A stretch of DNA of 64,000 nucleotides from Thalassobacillus devorans MSP14 (GCF_000496835.1 NZ_KI543237.1:328364-392363); one strand, 5' to 3'; counted from the first letter of the stretch, positions 26,477 to 35,681 are shown. Numbers and translations: made by a program. The notes: generated by a model not told the origin, from the letters alone.

Positions 26477-27901
26477 TTACCCTCTTCCTTTTAAAGGAAA
26501 TGTTATAGCAGCCTCAGATCCTTGATCGACTTTTTGAATCGTAAATGTGCCTGCCAGATCGTGCTCGACCATCATATTGACAATCTCCAGCCCTAACGAT
26601 GACTTACTATGTGGTACATAGCCTACGCCATCATCTATCACCTTAATATGAATGAACGTTTCTTCCTGCTTGAAAGTGACCTGCACCTTGCCGGTATCTC
26701 TTCCTTTAAATGCATGATTAATGCAATTCTGAATGAGCTCATTAATAATCAATGCAATCGACACGGCCCGTTTCGACTCGATGGTCAATGGCTCTCCGTC
26801 AAATTGGATTTGAATGTTGGCACCAGCCTGTCCTTCTGTATACACCAGCATGTTGCCGATTTTTTCGATAAGCTCATAGATATCGACTTCATCGATGCTG
26901 CTGTTCGATAAAATGACTTCATAGACAGAAGCGATGCTTAAGATGCGGTTCAAACTTTCCAGGAAATAGACCTTGCTTTCTTCTGGAATCCCTCTTCGCA
27001 TCTGAAGACGAAGCAAGCTTGCCACCGTTTGAAGGTTATTTTTGACGCGATGATGGATTTCCTGGATTGCAACTGATTTCATGACCAGCTCCTTTTCCTT
27101 TTCTCGCAGTTCTGTCAGATCCCTTAAAATGACGAACATGCCGTTATACTTTTCGTTTTGCGGTAAATGGATTTTTTTGACCTTAAAGATCTTATCGGAG
27201 ATCGCCATCTCTCTTACCAGCAGCTCATCGGATTCCGTAATGACATCCGCTAAAAAAGGCAGATAATGAATGATATTTTCTCCACACCTGCATTCTTCCC
27301 CAGTCAGCCCATGCATCAAATTGATGGCCGTCGGGTTGGAATAAAGCAGATTGCCATCAGGTTCTACGAAAAATAATGCTTCCTCAATCAGCTCTGGAAT
27401 AATCGGCTGATTATCGGATACACCCACCAGCACACCGCTTAAGGATTCGGTAGTTTTTGACAGCGCTTTCATTTCTTCCTGCTTTTTCAGTTGATCACTG
27501 ATATCTTTCTCCATGATCAACGCAGCGATGATATTTCCTTCCGATCCATGGATCGGCACGACACTTTGCTCGACTTTTTTTCTTTCCTGTGTAATCGCCC
27601 GATTCGAAGTCATCGGGTTGCCGGTGCGAAGGCAATAAAGGACAGCCGGTTCAAATGCTTCATATGCTTTCATGCCCGCTACCTGATTCTCATATATCGG
27701 TTTAGCCGTAGTCGGTGAAGCCTCCGCAACTACGATTGCCTGTTTTCCATCTGCCATCAGACAATCGATGAAAATGTTGGCTTTAGACAAGTCTGCGGTG
27801 AGCTGAATCGTTTGACTGACTTCTATGACCTTTTCTATATCTTCATTGGATAAATTCGTATGCTGTTGACAAATAGACTCGATAGATGCAGTTGCTAACA
27901 T
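26477..27901 (-). CDS. eutW: Ethanolamine-responsive sensor histidine kinase EutW
   Basis: 474 residues. An N-terminal sensor domain (about 1-170, with KAYEAFEPAVLYCLRTGNPM) is followed by a PAS domain (EEALFFVEPDGNLLYSNPTAINLM), a HisKA_2-type dimerisation domain with the phospho-His in AIQEIHHRVKNNLQTVASLL, and a HATPase domain (NELIQNCINHAF, DDGVGY). No membrane segment is seen, fitting a cytosolic kinase that senses ethanolamine. It has its own consensus promoter. Confidence 0.92.
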   Translation of the reverse strand: MLATASIESICQQHTNLSNEDIEKVIEVSQTIQLTADLSKANIFIDCLMADGKQAIVVAEASPTTAKPIYENQVAGMKAYEAFEPAVLYCLRTGNPMTSNRAITQERKKVEQSVVPIHGSEGNIIAALIMEKDISDQLKKQEEMKALSKTTESLSGVLVGVSDNQPIIPELIEEALFFVEPDGNLLYSNPTAINLMHGLTGEECRCGENIIHYLPFLADVITESDELLVREMAISDKIFKVKKIHLPQNEKYNGMFVILRDLTELREKEKELVMKSVAIQEIHHRVKNNLQTVASLLRLQMRRGIPEESKVYFLESLNRILSIASVYEVILSNSSIDEVDIYELIEKIGNMLVYTEGQAGANIQIQFDGEPLTIESKRAVSIALIINELIQNCINHAFKGRDTGKVQVTFKQEETFIHIKVIDDGVGYVPHSKSSLGLEIVNMMVEHDLAGTFTIQKVDQGSEAAITFPLKGRG

Positions 27902-27959
27902 CAGACCTTATCACCCCGCCTATCTTTTTTCCTATAGTCATGTTACGAAACTACTAGTC

Positions 27960-27988
27960 ATTATAATCGGGGGTGATAGTTTTGTCAA
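27960..27988 (-). promoter_or_regulatory. Consensus sigma-A promoter of eutWV
   Basis: TTGACA (27983-27988) and TATAAT (27960-27965), both perfect, with a 17-bp spacer on the minus strand and about 60 bp of leader. Two further TTGAC elements lie just upstream (28000-28012). No terminator precedes the genes, so the regulators should be made constitutively. Confidence 0.85.
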
Positions 27989-28012
27989 TATTCAGCATAT
28001 TTTGTCAATTCG

Positions 28013-28858
28013 TCAATTATTCTTTAATTGAGCATACTTGACCCCACTTGCTTTATGGTGAAGCATACCTTCAATGACCTCAGATAGATAAGCACCTGCT
28101 TCAATCGGAGGGACACCCCCTTCATGGATATTGGAAAAGACGGTGCGGTCAGCTTCGACACTGTTTTCGTTTGGACAATAAATTAAATAAGCACTAATGC
28201 TTTTCGAGGTAGCAAGTCCTGGCCGTTCACCAATCAACGATACGACGACATCGCAATCAACCAACGAGGCGACTTCATCCTGAATCCAGACCCGGCTTTT
28301 ACGGATGAACACCGGCTTTCCCATCGACAATCCTTTGGCTTCCAGCCCCTGTACTAGCGATGGCAGCAGATCAGGAATCGTATCTTCGACCCCAGTTGAG
28401 CTGAGTCCATCAGATACAATGATCTGCACCTGTTTTCCTTTCGGCGCATTTTCTTTCAGCCATTTGACAGATTCCTCATTAAGCTTCCTGCCGACATCTA
28501 GGTTCATCAAGTATTCCTGCATCGATGAAGCTTTCGAATGGAGAATCGGCAGATCCATTTTGTCCAGTATTGAATCGGCGACATCTTTGAAAACGGCATC
28601 CTGGGCTGCCGCATGGTCGACCCTGAAATCGAGATAGTTTTTTGTCTTCATCCTCGTGCCCGATCGGCCGATCCCAATTCGAGCGGGCGTGCCTTGCTGA
28701 GCATGGGCGATGGAATCTTTGTTTTTCGGTTCTTCTACGGTGACCATTTTTTCAAAATGATAAACAAATTCTCTTTCTGCTGTTCGATTAATTGTTTTTT
28801 CCTCCGTGGGCCCTTCCATCTCTTTCATGACTTCTTTTACAATACTCTCAATATCCAT
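28013..28858 (-). CDS. eutC: Ethanolamine ammonia-lyase small subunit, copy 2
   Basis: 281 residues. The conserved core starts at TPARIGIGRSGTRMKTKNYLDFRVDHAAAQDAV and includes VQIIVSDGLSSTGVEDTI, VVSLIGERPGLATSKSISAYL and HEGGVPPIEAGAYL. The N-terminal helix MDIESIVKEVMKEMEG resembles an encapsulation peptide, but the linker after it is shorter than in copy 1. It is paired with the divergent EutB copy 2, 30 bp upstream, ahead of the two-component genes. Confidence 0.92.
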   Translation of the reverse strand: MDIESIVKEVMKEMEGPTEEKTINRTAEREFVYHFEKMVTVEEPKNKDSIAHAQQGTPARIGIGRSGTRMKTKNYLDFRVDHAAAQDAVFKDVADSILDKMDLPILHSKASSMQEYLMNLDVGRKLNEESVKWLKENAPKGKQVQIIVSDGLSSTGVEDTIPDLLPSLVQGLEAKGLSMGKPVFIRKSRVWIQDEVASLVDCDVVVSLIGERPGLATSKSISAYLIYCPNENSVEADRTVFSNIHEGGVPPIEAGAYLSEVIEGMLHHKASGVKYAQLKNN

Positions 28859-28888
28859 CAGATCACTCTCCTTTCCCGTGAAATTTAT

Positions 28889-30250
28889 TTAATCAAAAAT
28901 GGACAAGTCACCAGCATTTTCCGTAAGCCGGCCGTCTTCCATGATTCCCATTTTCTCCAGCCACTTCTCAAATTCCGCCAGCGGTCTCAGCCCAAGCATT
29001 TCCCGCAAGCTGGCATCATCATGATAACTGGTATCCTGGTAGCTCAACATGACGTCATCGCCGCCAGGCACTCCCATGTAAAAATTGGCCCCGGCAACAG
29101 TGGTCAGCATCCCGGCAATTTCCTGGTCATTCTGATCACATTGCATGTGATTCGTATAAGTTGGCGCAATTCCCATCGGCAGGTTGTGGAGTTTACCCAT
29201 GAACAAATCTTCCAGATCGCAACGGATCATCTGCTTCCCGTCAAACAGCGTTTCAGGACCGATAAAGCCGGAAACATTATTGACCATGAACGGCTTCCAA
29301 TGTTTCGCATATCCATAAGTCCTCGCTTCAAGTGTCTGCATATCTACACCGGAATGGGCATCGAGCGACACTTCTGACCCTTGGCCAGTTTCAAAATAAA
29401 AGAAGTTCAGTCCTGCCGATGTTCCTTTATGACGCATCAACTCGTAACCCTCATCTAATATTTTCTGAGATACCCCAAAGTCTTCATTAGCAGTCTGTGT
29501 CCCCGCCAGGCTTTGGAACATCAAAGCAACCGGCGCCCCTTGTTGAAGCGCTTTCATTTGTGTCGTGATGTGAGCAAGGACACAATTCTGGGTAGGTATC
29601 TTCCATTTTTCAATCAATTCATGACTCATGGTAAGTATCTTTGCGACCGAAGCCACGGACTCATTATTTGGATTGATACCGATGACTGCATCGCCCGAGC
29701 CATACGACAACCCCTCTTTGATCGAGGCAAGAATCCCGTCCGGGTTATCAACCGGATGATTCGGCTGACAGCGGAAGGCAAGCCTTCCAGGTTCACCAAT
29801 TGTCGTATTACAGTGAGCCTGGTGCTTCATCTTTTGCGATGCGAGCACCAGATCAAGCGAGGACATCAGTTTCGCGACAGCAGATATCATCTCACTTGTC
29901 AGCCCTCTGCTCAACCGCTTCAAATCATTGCCGTTTGTCGAGTGCGACAAGATATATTCCCGTAGCTCGCCAACCGTCCAGTCAGCTATTTCCTTGTAAA
30001 TAAAGGCGCTGACATCCTCATAAATGATTCGGCTCACTTCATCCTTTTCATAGGGAATCACCGGATTTTCGTAAATATCCTTCAGCTGCAGCTCGCTTAG
30101 CACATACTTAGAAGCCATCCGCTCCAGTGAGGAAGCAGCCCCGATTCCAGCCATCACATCCCCCGACTTCTCCTCGCTCGCTTTCGCGAGGACATCGGCG
30201 ATAGAACGGAATTGATACGTTTCATTCCTAAGCCGACACGTTAACTTCAT
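28889..30250 (-). CDS. eutB: Ethanolamine ammonia-lyase large subunit, divergent copy 2
   Basis: 453 residues from the ATG at 30250 (MKLTCRL..., matching the E. coli start); a GTG at 30259 is less likely. The substrate/cofactor residues expected from E. coli EutB are kept: Arg and Gln in FRCQPNHP, Asn in VIGINPNNE, Glu in YFETGQGSE, Asp in QCDQND. Several surrounding positions differ from both E. coli and copy 1: VNNVSGFIGPETLFDGKQ instead of VNTVVGFIGPEYLYN, and APTYTNHMQ and VPGGDDVMLSYQ at two other sites. A different amino-alcohol preference or a cytosolic role is possible. It is the first gene of the locus, behind its own leader terminator. Confidence 0.92.
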   Translation of the reverse strand: MKLTCRLRNETYQFRSIADVLAKASEEKSGDVMAGIGAASSLERMASKYVLSELQLKDIYENPVIPYEKDEVSRIIYEDVSAFIYKEIADWTVGELREYILSHSTNGNDLKRLSRGLTSEMISAVAKLMSSLDLVLASQKMKHQAHCNTTIGEPGRLAFRCQPNHPVDNPDGILASIKEGLSYGSGDAVIGINPNNESVASVAKILTMSHELIEKWKIPTQNCVLAHITTQMKALQQGAPVALMFQSLAGTQTANEDFGVSQKILDEGYELMRHKGTSAGLNFFYFETGQGSEVSLDAHSGVDMQTLEARTYGYAKHWKPFMVNNVSGFIGPETLFDGKQMIRCDLEDLFMGKLHNLPMGIAPTYTNHMQCDQNDQEIAGMLTTVAGANFYMGVPGGDDVMLSYQDTSYHDDASLREMLGLRPLAEFEKWLEKMGIMEDGRLTENAGDLSIFD

Positions 30251-30297
30251 TCCACTCACCCTCTTTGTTTTGGTCGTTTATATGTGTCGTGAAAAAC

Positions 30298-30351
30298 AAA
30301 AAGGTGCCCAACCATTAGAAATTACTCTAATGAGTTAGGCACCTTTACCTA
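30298..30351 (-). promoter_or_regulatory. Leader terminator with ANTAR-type hairpin before eutB copy 2
   Basis: On the minus strand AAAGGTGCC...GGGCACCTTTTT with an inner CATTAG/CTAATG helix, a strong terminator about 50 bp before eutB copy 2. Overlapping its 5' arm is TAGGT-AAAGGT-GCCTA (30336-30351), a five-pair hairpin with six-base loop, A at 1 and G at 4. The base of the terminator is nearly identical in the other two eut leaders, arguing for one regulator (EutV). The remaining stretch to 30522 shows no gene. Confidence 0.7.
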
Positions 30352-30522
30352 CGTAAATTCACTTTTTCCTAGTATATCAAATGTATTTCTGAAAATAAAG
30401 ATTTTTCTGTTTATAATAATTTCCATATTCCATTAAAAGATGGTGCAAGCCAATCATTTTTCCGGCAATCTACTAATGTAGTAGTAAAGAAAGAGCTTTT
30501 CATCTGCAATATTAAACATACG

Positions 30523-30562
30523 AAAAAAGATGATCTCTTCTAATATAGAGATCATCTTTTTT
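30523..30562 (-). terminator. Bidirectional terminator between the SDR gene and the eut locus
   Basis: A perfect stem AAAAAAGATGATCTCT with its complement, giving T runs on both strands. It ends the catabolic operon whose last gene stops at 30643 and insulates the eut locus. Confidence 0.88.
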
Positions 30563-30642
30563 AGATAGCCTGACTTCCAAAATGTCATCTGCAGGAGATA
30601 CACTTTATTCAGGCTTCACTTTTGTAATACTATTTTAGGAAT

Positions 30643-31428
30643 TTAAATCGACTTAACCATTCCTCCATCGACAACAAATGAACTCCCAGTCATATATGTA
30701 CTGGCATCAGAAACAAGGAAAGTAACGACTTTTGCAAATTCTTCCGGCTTACCATAACGTCCTAAAGGAATATTCTTTTTAGAAGCTTCCTCTATATCTT
30801 CCTTAGCTACTCCTTGTTTCTCAGCTTTCATCTGATCCAGGTGAGCCACCCGGTCGGTAGCAATCCTACCCGGCGCAACAGTATTGACAAGGATGTTGTG
30901 TGGAGCCAGCTCCTCCGCCAAGCTTTTAGCAAGGCCTACAATTCCTAAACGGAAGGTATTGGATAATATTAACCCCGGTATTGGTTGTTTGATAGATGAG
31001 GAGGCGATATTAATAATTCTTCCACCGTTTTCTTTCATGTCAGGAAGGACTTCTCTGATGATCCGGATATAACTTAATAAATTTAACTCAAACGCATGTT
31101 GCCATTCTTCATCCGAGAATTTCTCGAAAGTTCCTCCGGGAGGCCCCCCAGCGTTATTAATCAGTATATCAATTTTACCGAATTCTTCCTTCGTTTTGGT
31201 TACCAGAGATGTTATATCTCCTGCGTTTTTGATATCTGCCGGGAAGTAAGAAACCTTTCCTTTCCCTATTCCTTGCAGTTCATCACGTACATTTTGCAAC
31301 TTATCTTCGTTACGGCTTGTTAACATGACATTGGTTCCTTCTTTGGCTAGCTGGGCAGCGATTGCTTTACCCAACCCTTGACTTGACGCCACAACCAGTG
31401 CTACTTTTCCCTCCAGATTTAAATCCAT
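30643..31428 (-). CDS. Short-chain dehydrogenase/reductase
   Basis: 261 residues, classical SDR. Cofactor loop ASSQGLGKAIA (TGxxxGxG-like), NNAGG, catalytic Ser in INIASSSIKQP. The usual YxxxK position reads SNTFRLGIVGLAKSLAEEL, so the catalytic Tyr is replaced (Asn-Thr-Phe-Arg instead of Tyr-x-x-x-Lys). This is a clear oddity: either an atypical SDR branch with altered chemistry or no dehydrogenase activity. The C-terminus DASTYMTGSSFVVDGGMVKSI is normal. It is the last gene of the larA-like/tct operon; in sugar-acid routes SDRs oxidise 2-keto-3-deoxy acids. Confidence 0.85.
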   Translation of the reverse strand: MDLNLEGKVALVVASSQGLGKAIAAQLAKEGTNVMLTSRNEDKLQNVRDELQGIGKGKVSYFPADIKNAGDITSLVTKTKEEFGKIDILINNAGGPPGGTFEKFSDEEWQHAFELNLLSYIRIIREVLPDMKENGGRIINIASSSIKQPIPGLILSNTFRLGIVGLAKSLAEELAPHNILVNTVAPGRIATDRVAHLDQMKAEKQGVAKEDIEEASKKNIPLGRYGKPEEFAKVVTFLVSDASTYMTGSSFVVDGGMVKSI

Positions 31429-31458
31429 TTACCTCTCTCCTTTAAAACAGTTTTCTTT

Positions 31459-32460
31459 TTACTCTGTGTAAACTTTATTACCATTAGTGTGTTTTACGTT
31501 ATTAACAACAAATTCAGGTGACTTTCCTTGATCCAATCGCTGAATATTAAGAAATGCTGTTTTCAGAACTCTATTTAAGGTGTCCCTTGTCCCTGCTCCT
31601 ATATGAGGAGTCGCAATTACATTATCAAGATTAAACAAAGGAATATTAGTTTTAGGCGGCTCTTGTTCCCATACATCAATGCCGGCTCCAGCGATGCTAC
31701 CTTCTTTTAGCGCCTGATATAATGCATCTTCTTTTACAATTCCTCCACGTGCGACATTAATTAGAATAGCATTTTGCTTCATCACGGTGAGTTCTTTACT
31801 TCCTATAAGCCCTTTCGTCTCAGGCAAGAGAGGAATGTGTAAACTGATAATATCCGCTTGAGCTAACACTTCTTCTAGTGGCAAATACTTGGCTTCAAGT
31901 TCTTTCTCATGTTCTGGAGCAGCTCGAAATGCATCATAATAAATGATATTAGCGCCAAATGCATGGGATCTTTTGGCGGTTTGTCTGCCGATATTACCAA
32001 AACCTATCAATCCATGAGTTTTCCCTTCCAATTCAAAGGAAGTTGGACGATGTTCCCACATTTCCCATTGGCCTGATTTAGTAGACCTATTCATTAATGG
32101 CAGTTTCCTATACAAAGCTAATATCATTAAAATTGTCAGCTCAGCTACAGCAGTCGCATTGGCACCAGGAGTATTGGAAACTGGGAGTTGATAATTATCA
32201 GCAGAAGACAAATCAATATGGTCCACCCCTATCCCGGTTTTTTGAAGCAACTTGGCATTAACCGCTTTTGAAAAGATCTCGTCTCCTATTTTGTAAGTTG
32301 CTGCTAATAAATAGTCGGCTTCAGGAAGAATTTTTTCACGTTCCGCTTCCTCCATTTCATGCCAAAAAAGCAAGTCAAACCCAGACGGTTTATGTCCTAA
32401 TAAGATATCTTTAAATTCATCCGTAGTTTTATCAAAATAAAGAATTATTCTATTGATCAC
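31459..32460 (-). CDS. D-isomer-specific 2-hydroxyacid dehydrogenase, copy 1
   Basis: 333 residues starting at GTG with GGAGGAG before it. NAD-binding GFGNIGRQ, Arg in INVARGGIVKEDAL, Glu in WEQEPP, catalytic His in ATPHIGAGT: the complete set for the 3-phosphoglycerate-dehydrogenase-like family. It interconverts a 2-keto acid and its D-hydroxy acid; the (S)-sulfolactate dehydrogenase SlcC is, as I recall, of this family. Located between tctA and the SDR, it probably acts on the transported acid. The substrate is not determinable. Confidence 0.88.
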   Translation of the reverse strand: MINRIILYFDKTTDEFKDILLGHKPSGFDLLFWHEMEEAEREKILPEADYLLAATYKIGDEIFSKAVNAKLLQKTGIGVDHIDLSSADNYQLPVSNTPGANATAVAELTILMILALYRKLPLMNRSTKSGQWEMWEHRPTSFELEGKTHGLIGFGNIGRQTAKRSHAFGANIIYYDAFRAAPEHEKELEAKYLPLEEVLAQADIISLHIPLLPETKGLIGSKELTVMKQNAILINVARGGIVKEDALYQALKEGSIAGAGIDVWEQEPPKTNIPLFNLDNVIATPHIGAGTRDTLNRVLKTAFLNIQRLDQGKSPEFVVNNVKHTNGNKVYTE

Positions 32461-32477
32461 TCTTTCTCCTCCTATAA

Positions 32478-34019
32478 TTAAACAACTTTTGTTTCTTCTG
32501 TTTCCTCCATGTTACCCGCATTCCGTTTTTCCCACCATTTCATTACTAATGGAGAAAATAAGGAAATAACAGTAAGGGCAATTAAAACTACAGAGATAGG
32601 ACGTGTAAAATAGTAAGTTAATAAATCTGTTTTAGCCATTAACATGGATTGTCTTAAACCATTTTCAGCTATTGGTCCTAAAATCATCCCAAGAATGATC
32701 GGTGCGGGATGGAAACCAGTTTTCCTGATCAAATATCCAATTAAACCGAAGGCTACCATTACCCAAACATCAAATATATTATTATTAATAGCGTAAGACC
32801 CCACTACACAAAGACCAATAATAATCGGGGCTAATATCTTTTCGGATACCCCTGATATTTTAATAAAAAATCTCGCTCCCAGTAACCCGATTACGCCTAG
32901 CAAGAGACTGGCTATAATAAATCCGAAAATGACTGAGTAGGTAATATTCGCGTGGGTAGTAAATAGCTCATGACCAGGAACAAGCCCCTGGATCATCAAT
33001 CCTCCCAACAGGACAGCAGTAGTGGAACTACCTGGTATACCAAGAGTCAAGAGAGGAATTAACGCTCCGCCTGTAACTGCATTGTTAGCAGACTCCGGGG
33101 CTGCAACTCCCTCGATGCACCCAGTACCAAACTTTTCTTTATTTTTTGAGAACCGTTTTGCTTCATTGTATCCCACCCATGATCCGATATCGCCACCAGC
33201 ACCAGGCAACATCCCTACAAAGGTACCAATCCCTGAGGATCGTAATATAGTTACCCAAACACTTTTAAACTCTTTCTTTGTCGGTAAGACCCTTCCTGAC
33301 ATGGCATCTGCGGAGATTTTTTTACTTTTCTTTCCACGGTTTTCTGCTTGAATCATCACTTGTGATAAAGAAAAAAGCCCAATCATTGCGGGTACAAGAG
33401 AGATACCTGATTCTAAGGACATGCTTCCAAATGTAAAACGTGGGTACCCCGTTAGAATATCAACTCCAATCACACCAATTAACAAACCAATGACCCCGGC
33501 AGCGAGCCCCTTGACCATTGACTTTGCCGCCAGGCTTCCAATTATGGTCAAACCGAACACAGCAATCAGAAAATATTCAGGTGCACTAAAAGCCAGGGAT
33601 ATTTTTGAAAGTGGAGGAGCAAGGAATAATAATGCAAGCGCACTGATGGTTCCTCCAATCATGGAAGAAACTGTAGCCATCCCTATCGCTTTTGCCCCCT
33701 GGCCTTTCAAGGTCATCTGATAGCCATCAAGCGCACTTGCAGCTGAGGCCGGTGTACCTGGGGTGTGAATCAAAATAGCTGATATCGACCCGCCGTATAA
33801 AGCTGAGGTGTAAATGGCGGTTAACATGGTCAGCCCTGCTACCGGCTCCATTCCGAAAGTAACAGGAACCAATAAAGCTACTGCCATAGTGGCACTCAAA
33901 CCAGGAAGCGCCCCGATAATAATACCTCCAAAAACACCCAGGAATAACGCAACAATGGTTTGGAAAGACAATAAATTTTGAACAACTTGACCTAAAATCT
34001 CAGCGTTCAAATTCAACAC
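32478..34019 (-). CDS. Tripartite tricarboxylate transporter large permease TctA
   Basis: 513 residues, about 12 membrane segments. Conserved blocks of the family are GALPGLSATMAVALLVPVTFGM, YTSALYGGSISAILIHTPGTPASAAS and GVAAPESANNAVTGGALIPLLTLGIPGS. It works with TctB and the binding lipoprotein TctC to import carboxylates using the ion gradient. It lies 3 bp after tctB. Family members carry citrate, terephthalate, sulfolactate, glucarate and others, so the cargo is open. Confidence 0.93.
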   Translation of the reverse strand: MLNLNAEILGQVVQNLLSFQTIVALFLGVFGGIIIGALPGLSATMAVALLVPVTFGMEPVAGLTMLTAIYTSALYGGSISAILIHTPGTPASAASALDGYQMTLKGQGAKAIGMATVSSMIGGTISALALLFLAPPLSKISLAFSAPEYFLIAVFGLTIIGSLAAKSMVKGLAAGVIGLLIGVIGVDILTGYPRFTFGSMSLESGISLVPAMIGLFSLSQVMIQAENRGKKSKKISADAMSGRVLPTKKEFKSVWVTILRSSGIGTFVGMLPGAGGDIGSWVGYNEAKRFSKNKEKFGTGCIEGVAAPESANNAVTGGALIPLLTLGIPGSSTTAVLLGGLMIQGLVPGHELFTTHANITYSVIFGFIIASLLLGVIGLLGARFFIKISGVSEKILAPIIIGLCVVGSYAINNNIFDVWVMVAFGLIGYLIRKTGFHPAPIILGMILGPIAENGLRQSMLMAKTDLLTYYFTRPISVVLIALTVISLFSPLVMKWWEKRNAGNMEETEETKVV

Positions 34020-34022
34020 CTC

Positions 34023-34496
34023 CTATTCAAAGAAAATTCCTGCGGGTAGTTGTACATTCAATTGCATCACAAAAACTAGATAAATAAATAAATTTAAACC
34101 CGCTATTGTAAACACATAAGCCTTCCAGCTTTTCACTTGCATAAAACCTAGATAGGCGGCCATAAAGAGAATAGTTGCAGGAAAAAAACCGATATAAGTA
34201 AGGAGAAGGACATAGACAATCACGATGCCAAGGGTAATCAGAGGAGATTTGAGCAGTTTTACATTCAAAAGAGCTTCATCCCCGTCATAATTCAGTTCTT
34301 CTCCATTCCTTATCTTCTTTGTTTTTTTAATTCCTCCTGCAGCTATAAGGATTCCGAAAAATGCAAAAATAACCAATAATGCTTGCGGGTATTTAGCAGC
34401 TTCCTCAATAAGACCAAATGTTTTAATAAATAGGAAAATCGAAACCCCAATGATGATTAATCCTACATATAAATCCTGATGTATATTTTTACTCAC
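34023..34496 (-). CDS. Tripartite tricarboxylate transporter small permease TctB
   Basis: 157 residues with four membrane segments and a charged loop after the second (KKTKKIRNGEELNYDGDEA). Size, hydropathy and its place between tctC and tctA identify it, as the sequence itself is poorly conserved in the family. Confidence 0.88.
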   Translation of the reverse strand: MSKNIHQDLYVGLIIIGVSIFLFIKTFGLIEEAAKYPQALLVIFAFFGILIAAGGIKKTKKIRNGEELNYDGDEALLNVKLLKSPLITLGIVIVYVLLLTYIGFFPATILFMAAYLGFMQVKSWKAYVFTIAGLNLFIYLVFVMQLNVQLPAGIFFE

Positions 34497-34520
34497 GTTT
34501 CCTCCCCCTTCTAAATATGT

Positions 34521-34542
34521 AGCCGGGTAGTTATACCCGGCT
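34521..34542 (-). repeat. Perfect hairpin between tctC and tctB
   Basis: AGCCGGGTA-GTTA-TACCCGGCT, a nine-pair stem with a tetraloop and no T run, just downstream of the binding-protein gene. It probably protects the tctC message end or trims downstream expression. Confidence 0.7.
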
Positions 34543-34552
34543 CAATTTCAAA

Positions 34553-35581
34553 TTACCATCCCATAAGATCTGATAAATCTTTCACTGCTTGTTCATCTTC
34601 TTTTAGTAACTGATCATATTCTTCACCATCTAAATATTCTACTTCCAGTCCCATTTCAGCCATTTTCTCTTTTTGTTCTTCGTTTTTGATTCCTTTTTCT
34701 AAAGCCGCACGAAGAACTTCAAGTTTTTCTTCATCAATACCTGCTGGTGCAGCTAAGCCACGTGCAGACCAGGAGTATACTTCATAACCTTCTTCAGCTA
34801 AAGTTGGTACATCTTCTAGGAAAGGAGACTTTTCTTTACCCATCACACCAATAATTTTGACTTTTCCTTCATTATGAAGCGAGGTCAACTCCCCAACATT
34901 GGCAAACAGTACATCAACATGTCCTCCCAGTACTGCCGCACGACTATCTGCAGACCCACCGTTATGAACAGCTTTAAATTTAGTACCAAATTTGTCATTC
35001 AACTTAAGAGAAGCATAATGATCATCACTACCAACACCAGTAGAAGTTGCTGTCAATTCATTTTCTTTGGCGTATTCAATTAATTCCTTGATATTGGTAA
35101 ATCTTTCTTCATCAGCACGTATAGCAATTGCCCCGGGATCTACTACATGGTTAGCAATTGGTTCAAAACTCTCAAGGCTCTCGTCACGTTTATACTTTGG
35201 ATCCAAATACCCTGTCATTAGGTTTGGAGTGTTGATATATCCAATCGTATAACCATCCGGATCAGCATTTGCCAGTTCAGTCCAGCCAACCCAGCCACCA
35301 CCACCAGGTTTGTTAATAATATTCACATCCACACCCAGCTCTTTCTCTACATATGGAAAAAGAATCCGGGCACCAGTATCCGTTCCTCCTCCAGCAGCAT
35401 AAGAAACAATTACATTTATAGGCTTATCAGGGAAACCTTCCGCATTTCCACTACTAGATTCTTCACTTGATCCTCCGTTAGTTTCTGAAGAATTTCCATT
35501 CGCATCCCCACTACATGCTGCTAACACCAAAATGATTCCAAATAACATAAGTATTGAGAGTAACTTTTTCACATCTTTCAT
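34553..35581 (-). CDS. Tripartite tricarboxylate transporter binding lipoprotein TctC, copy 1
   Basis: 342 residues. The lipobox ILVLAAC places Cys near residue 23, followed by a Ser/Gly-rich spacer. The family core is FPDKPINVIVSYAAGGGTDTGARI, INKPGGGGWVGWTELANADPDGYTIGY and SWSARGLAAPAGIDEEKLEVLRAAL. It catches the substrate outside the membrane for TctAB. It is clearly related to copy 2 at 54663-55637, which has no permease next to it. A cre site and a gap of 123 bp precede it. Confidence 0.92.
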   Translation of the reverse strand: MKDVKKLLSILMLFGIILVLAACSGDANGNSSETNGGSSEESSSGNAEGFPDKPINVIVSYAAGGGTDTGARILFPYVEKELGVDVNIINKPGGGGWVGWTELANADPDGYTIGYINTPNLMTGYLDPKYKRDESLESFEPIANHVVDPGAIAIRADEERFTNIKELIEYAKENELTATSTGVGSDDHYASLKLNDKFGTKFKAVHNGGSADSRAAVLGGHVDVLFANVGELTSLHNEGKVKIIGVMGKEKSPFLEDVPTLAEEGYEVYSWSARGLAAPAGIDEEKLEVLRAALEKGIKNEEQKEKMAEMGLEVEYLDGEEYDQLLKEDEQAVKDLSDLMGW

Positions 35582-35681
35582 CTCCTTTTATAAATTTTAA
35601 AACTCTTTTCTCAGCATCCTGCCCATGCATTCTTTGTGTCTTACCCCCTCCCTCATTAAACTTAAAAGTTCTCCCCTCTTG

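Noticed and set aside
30361-30480. Cobalamin or other riboswitch before the eut locus
   Set aside because: No B12-box or comparable conserved element was found; the only structure is the terminator with its small hairpin.
30420-30480. Sigma-54 promoter before eutB copy 2 (ATTGGCTTGCACC)
   Set aside because: GG and GC elements are not spaced by 10 bases as required.
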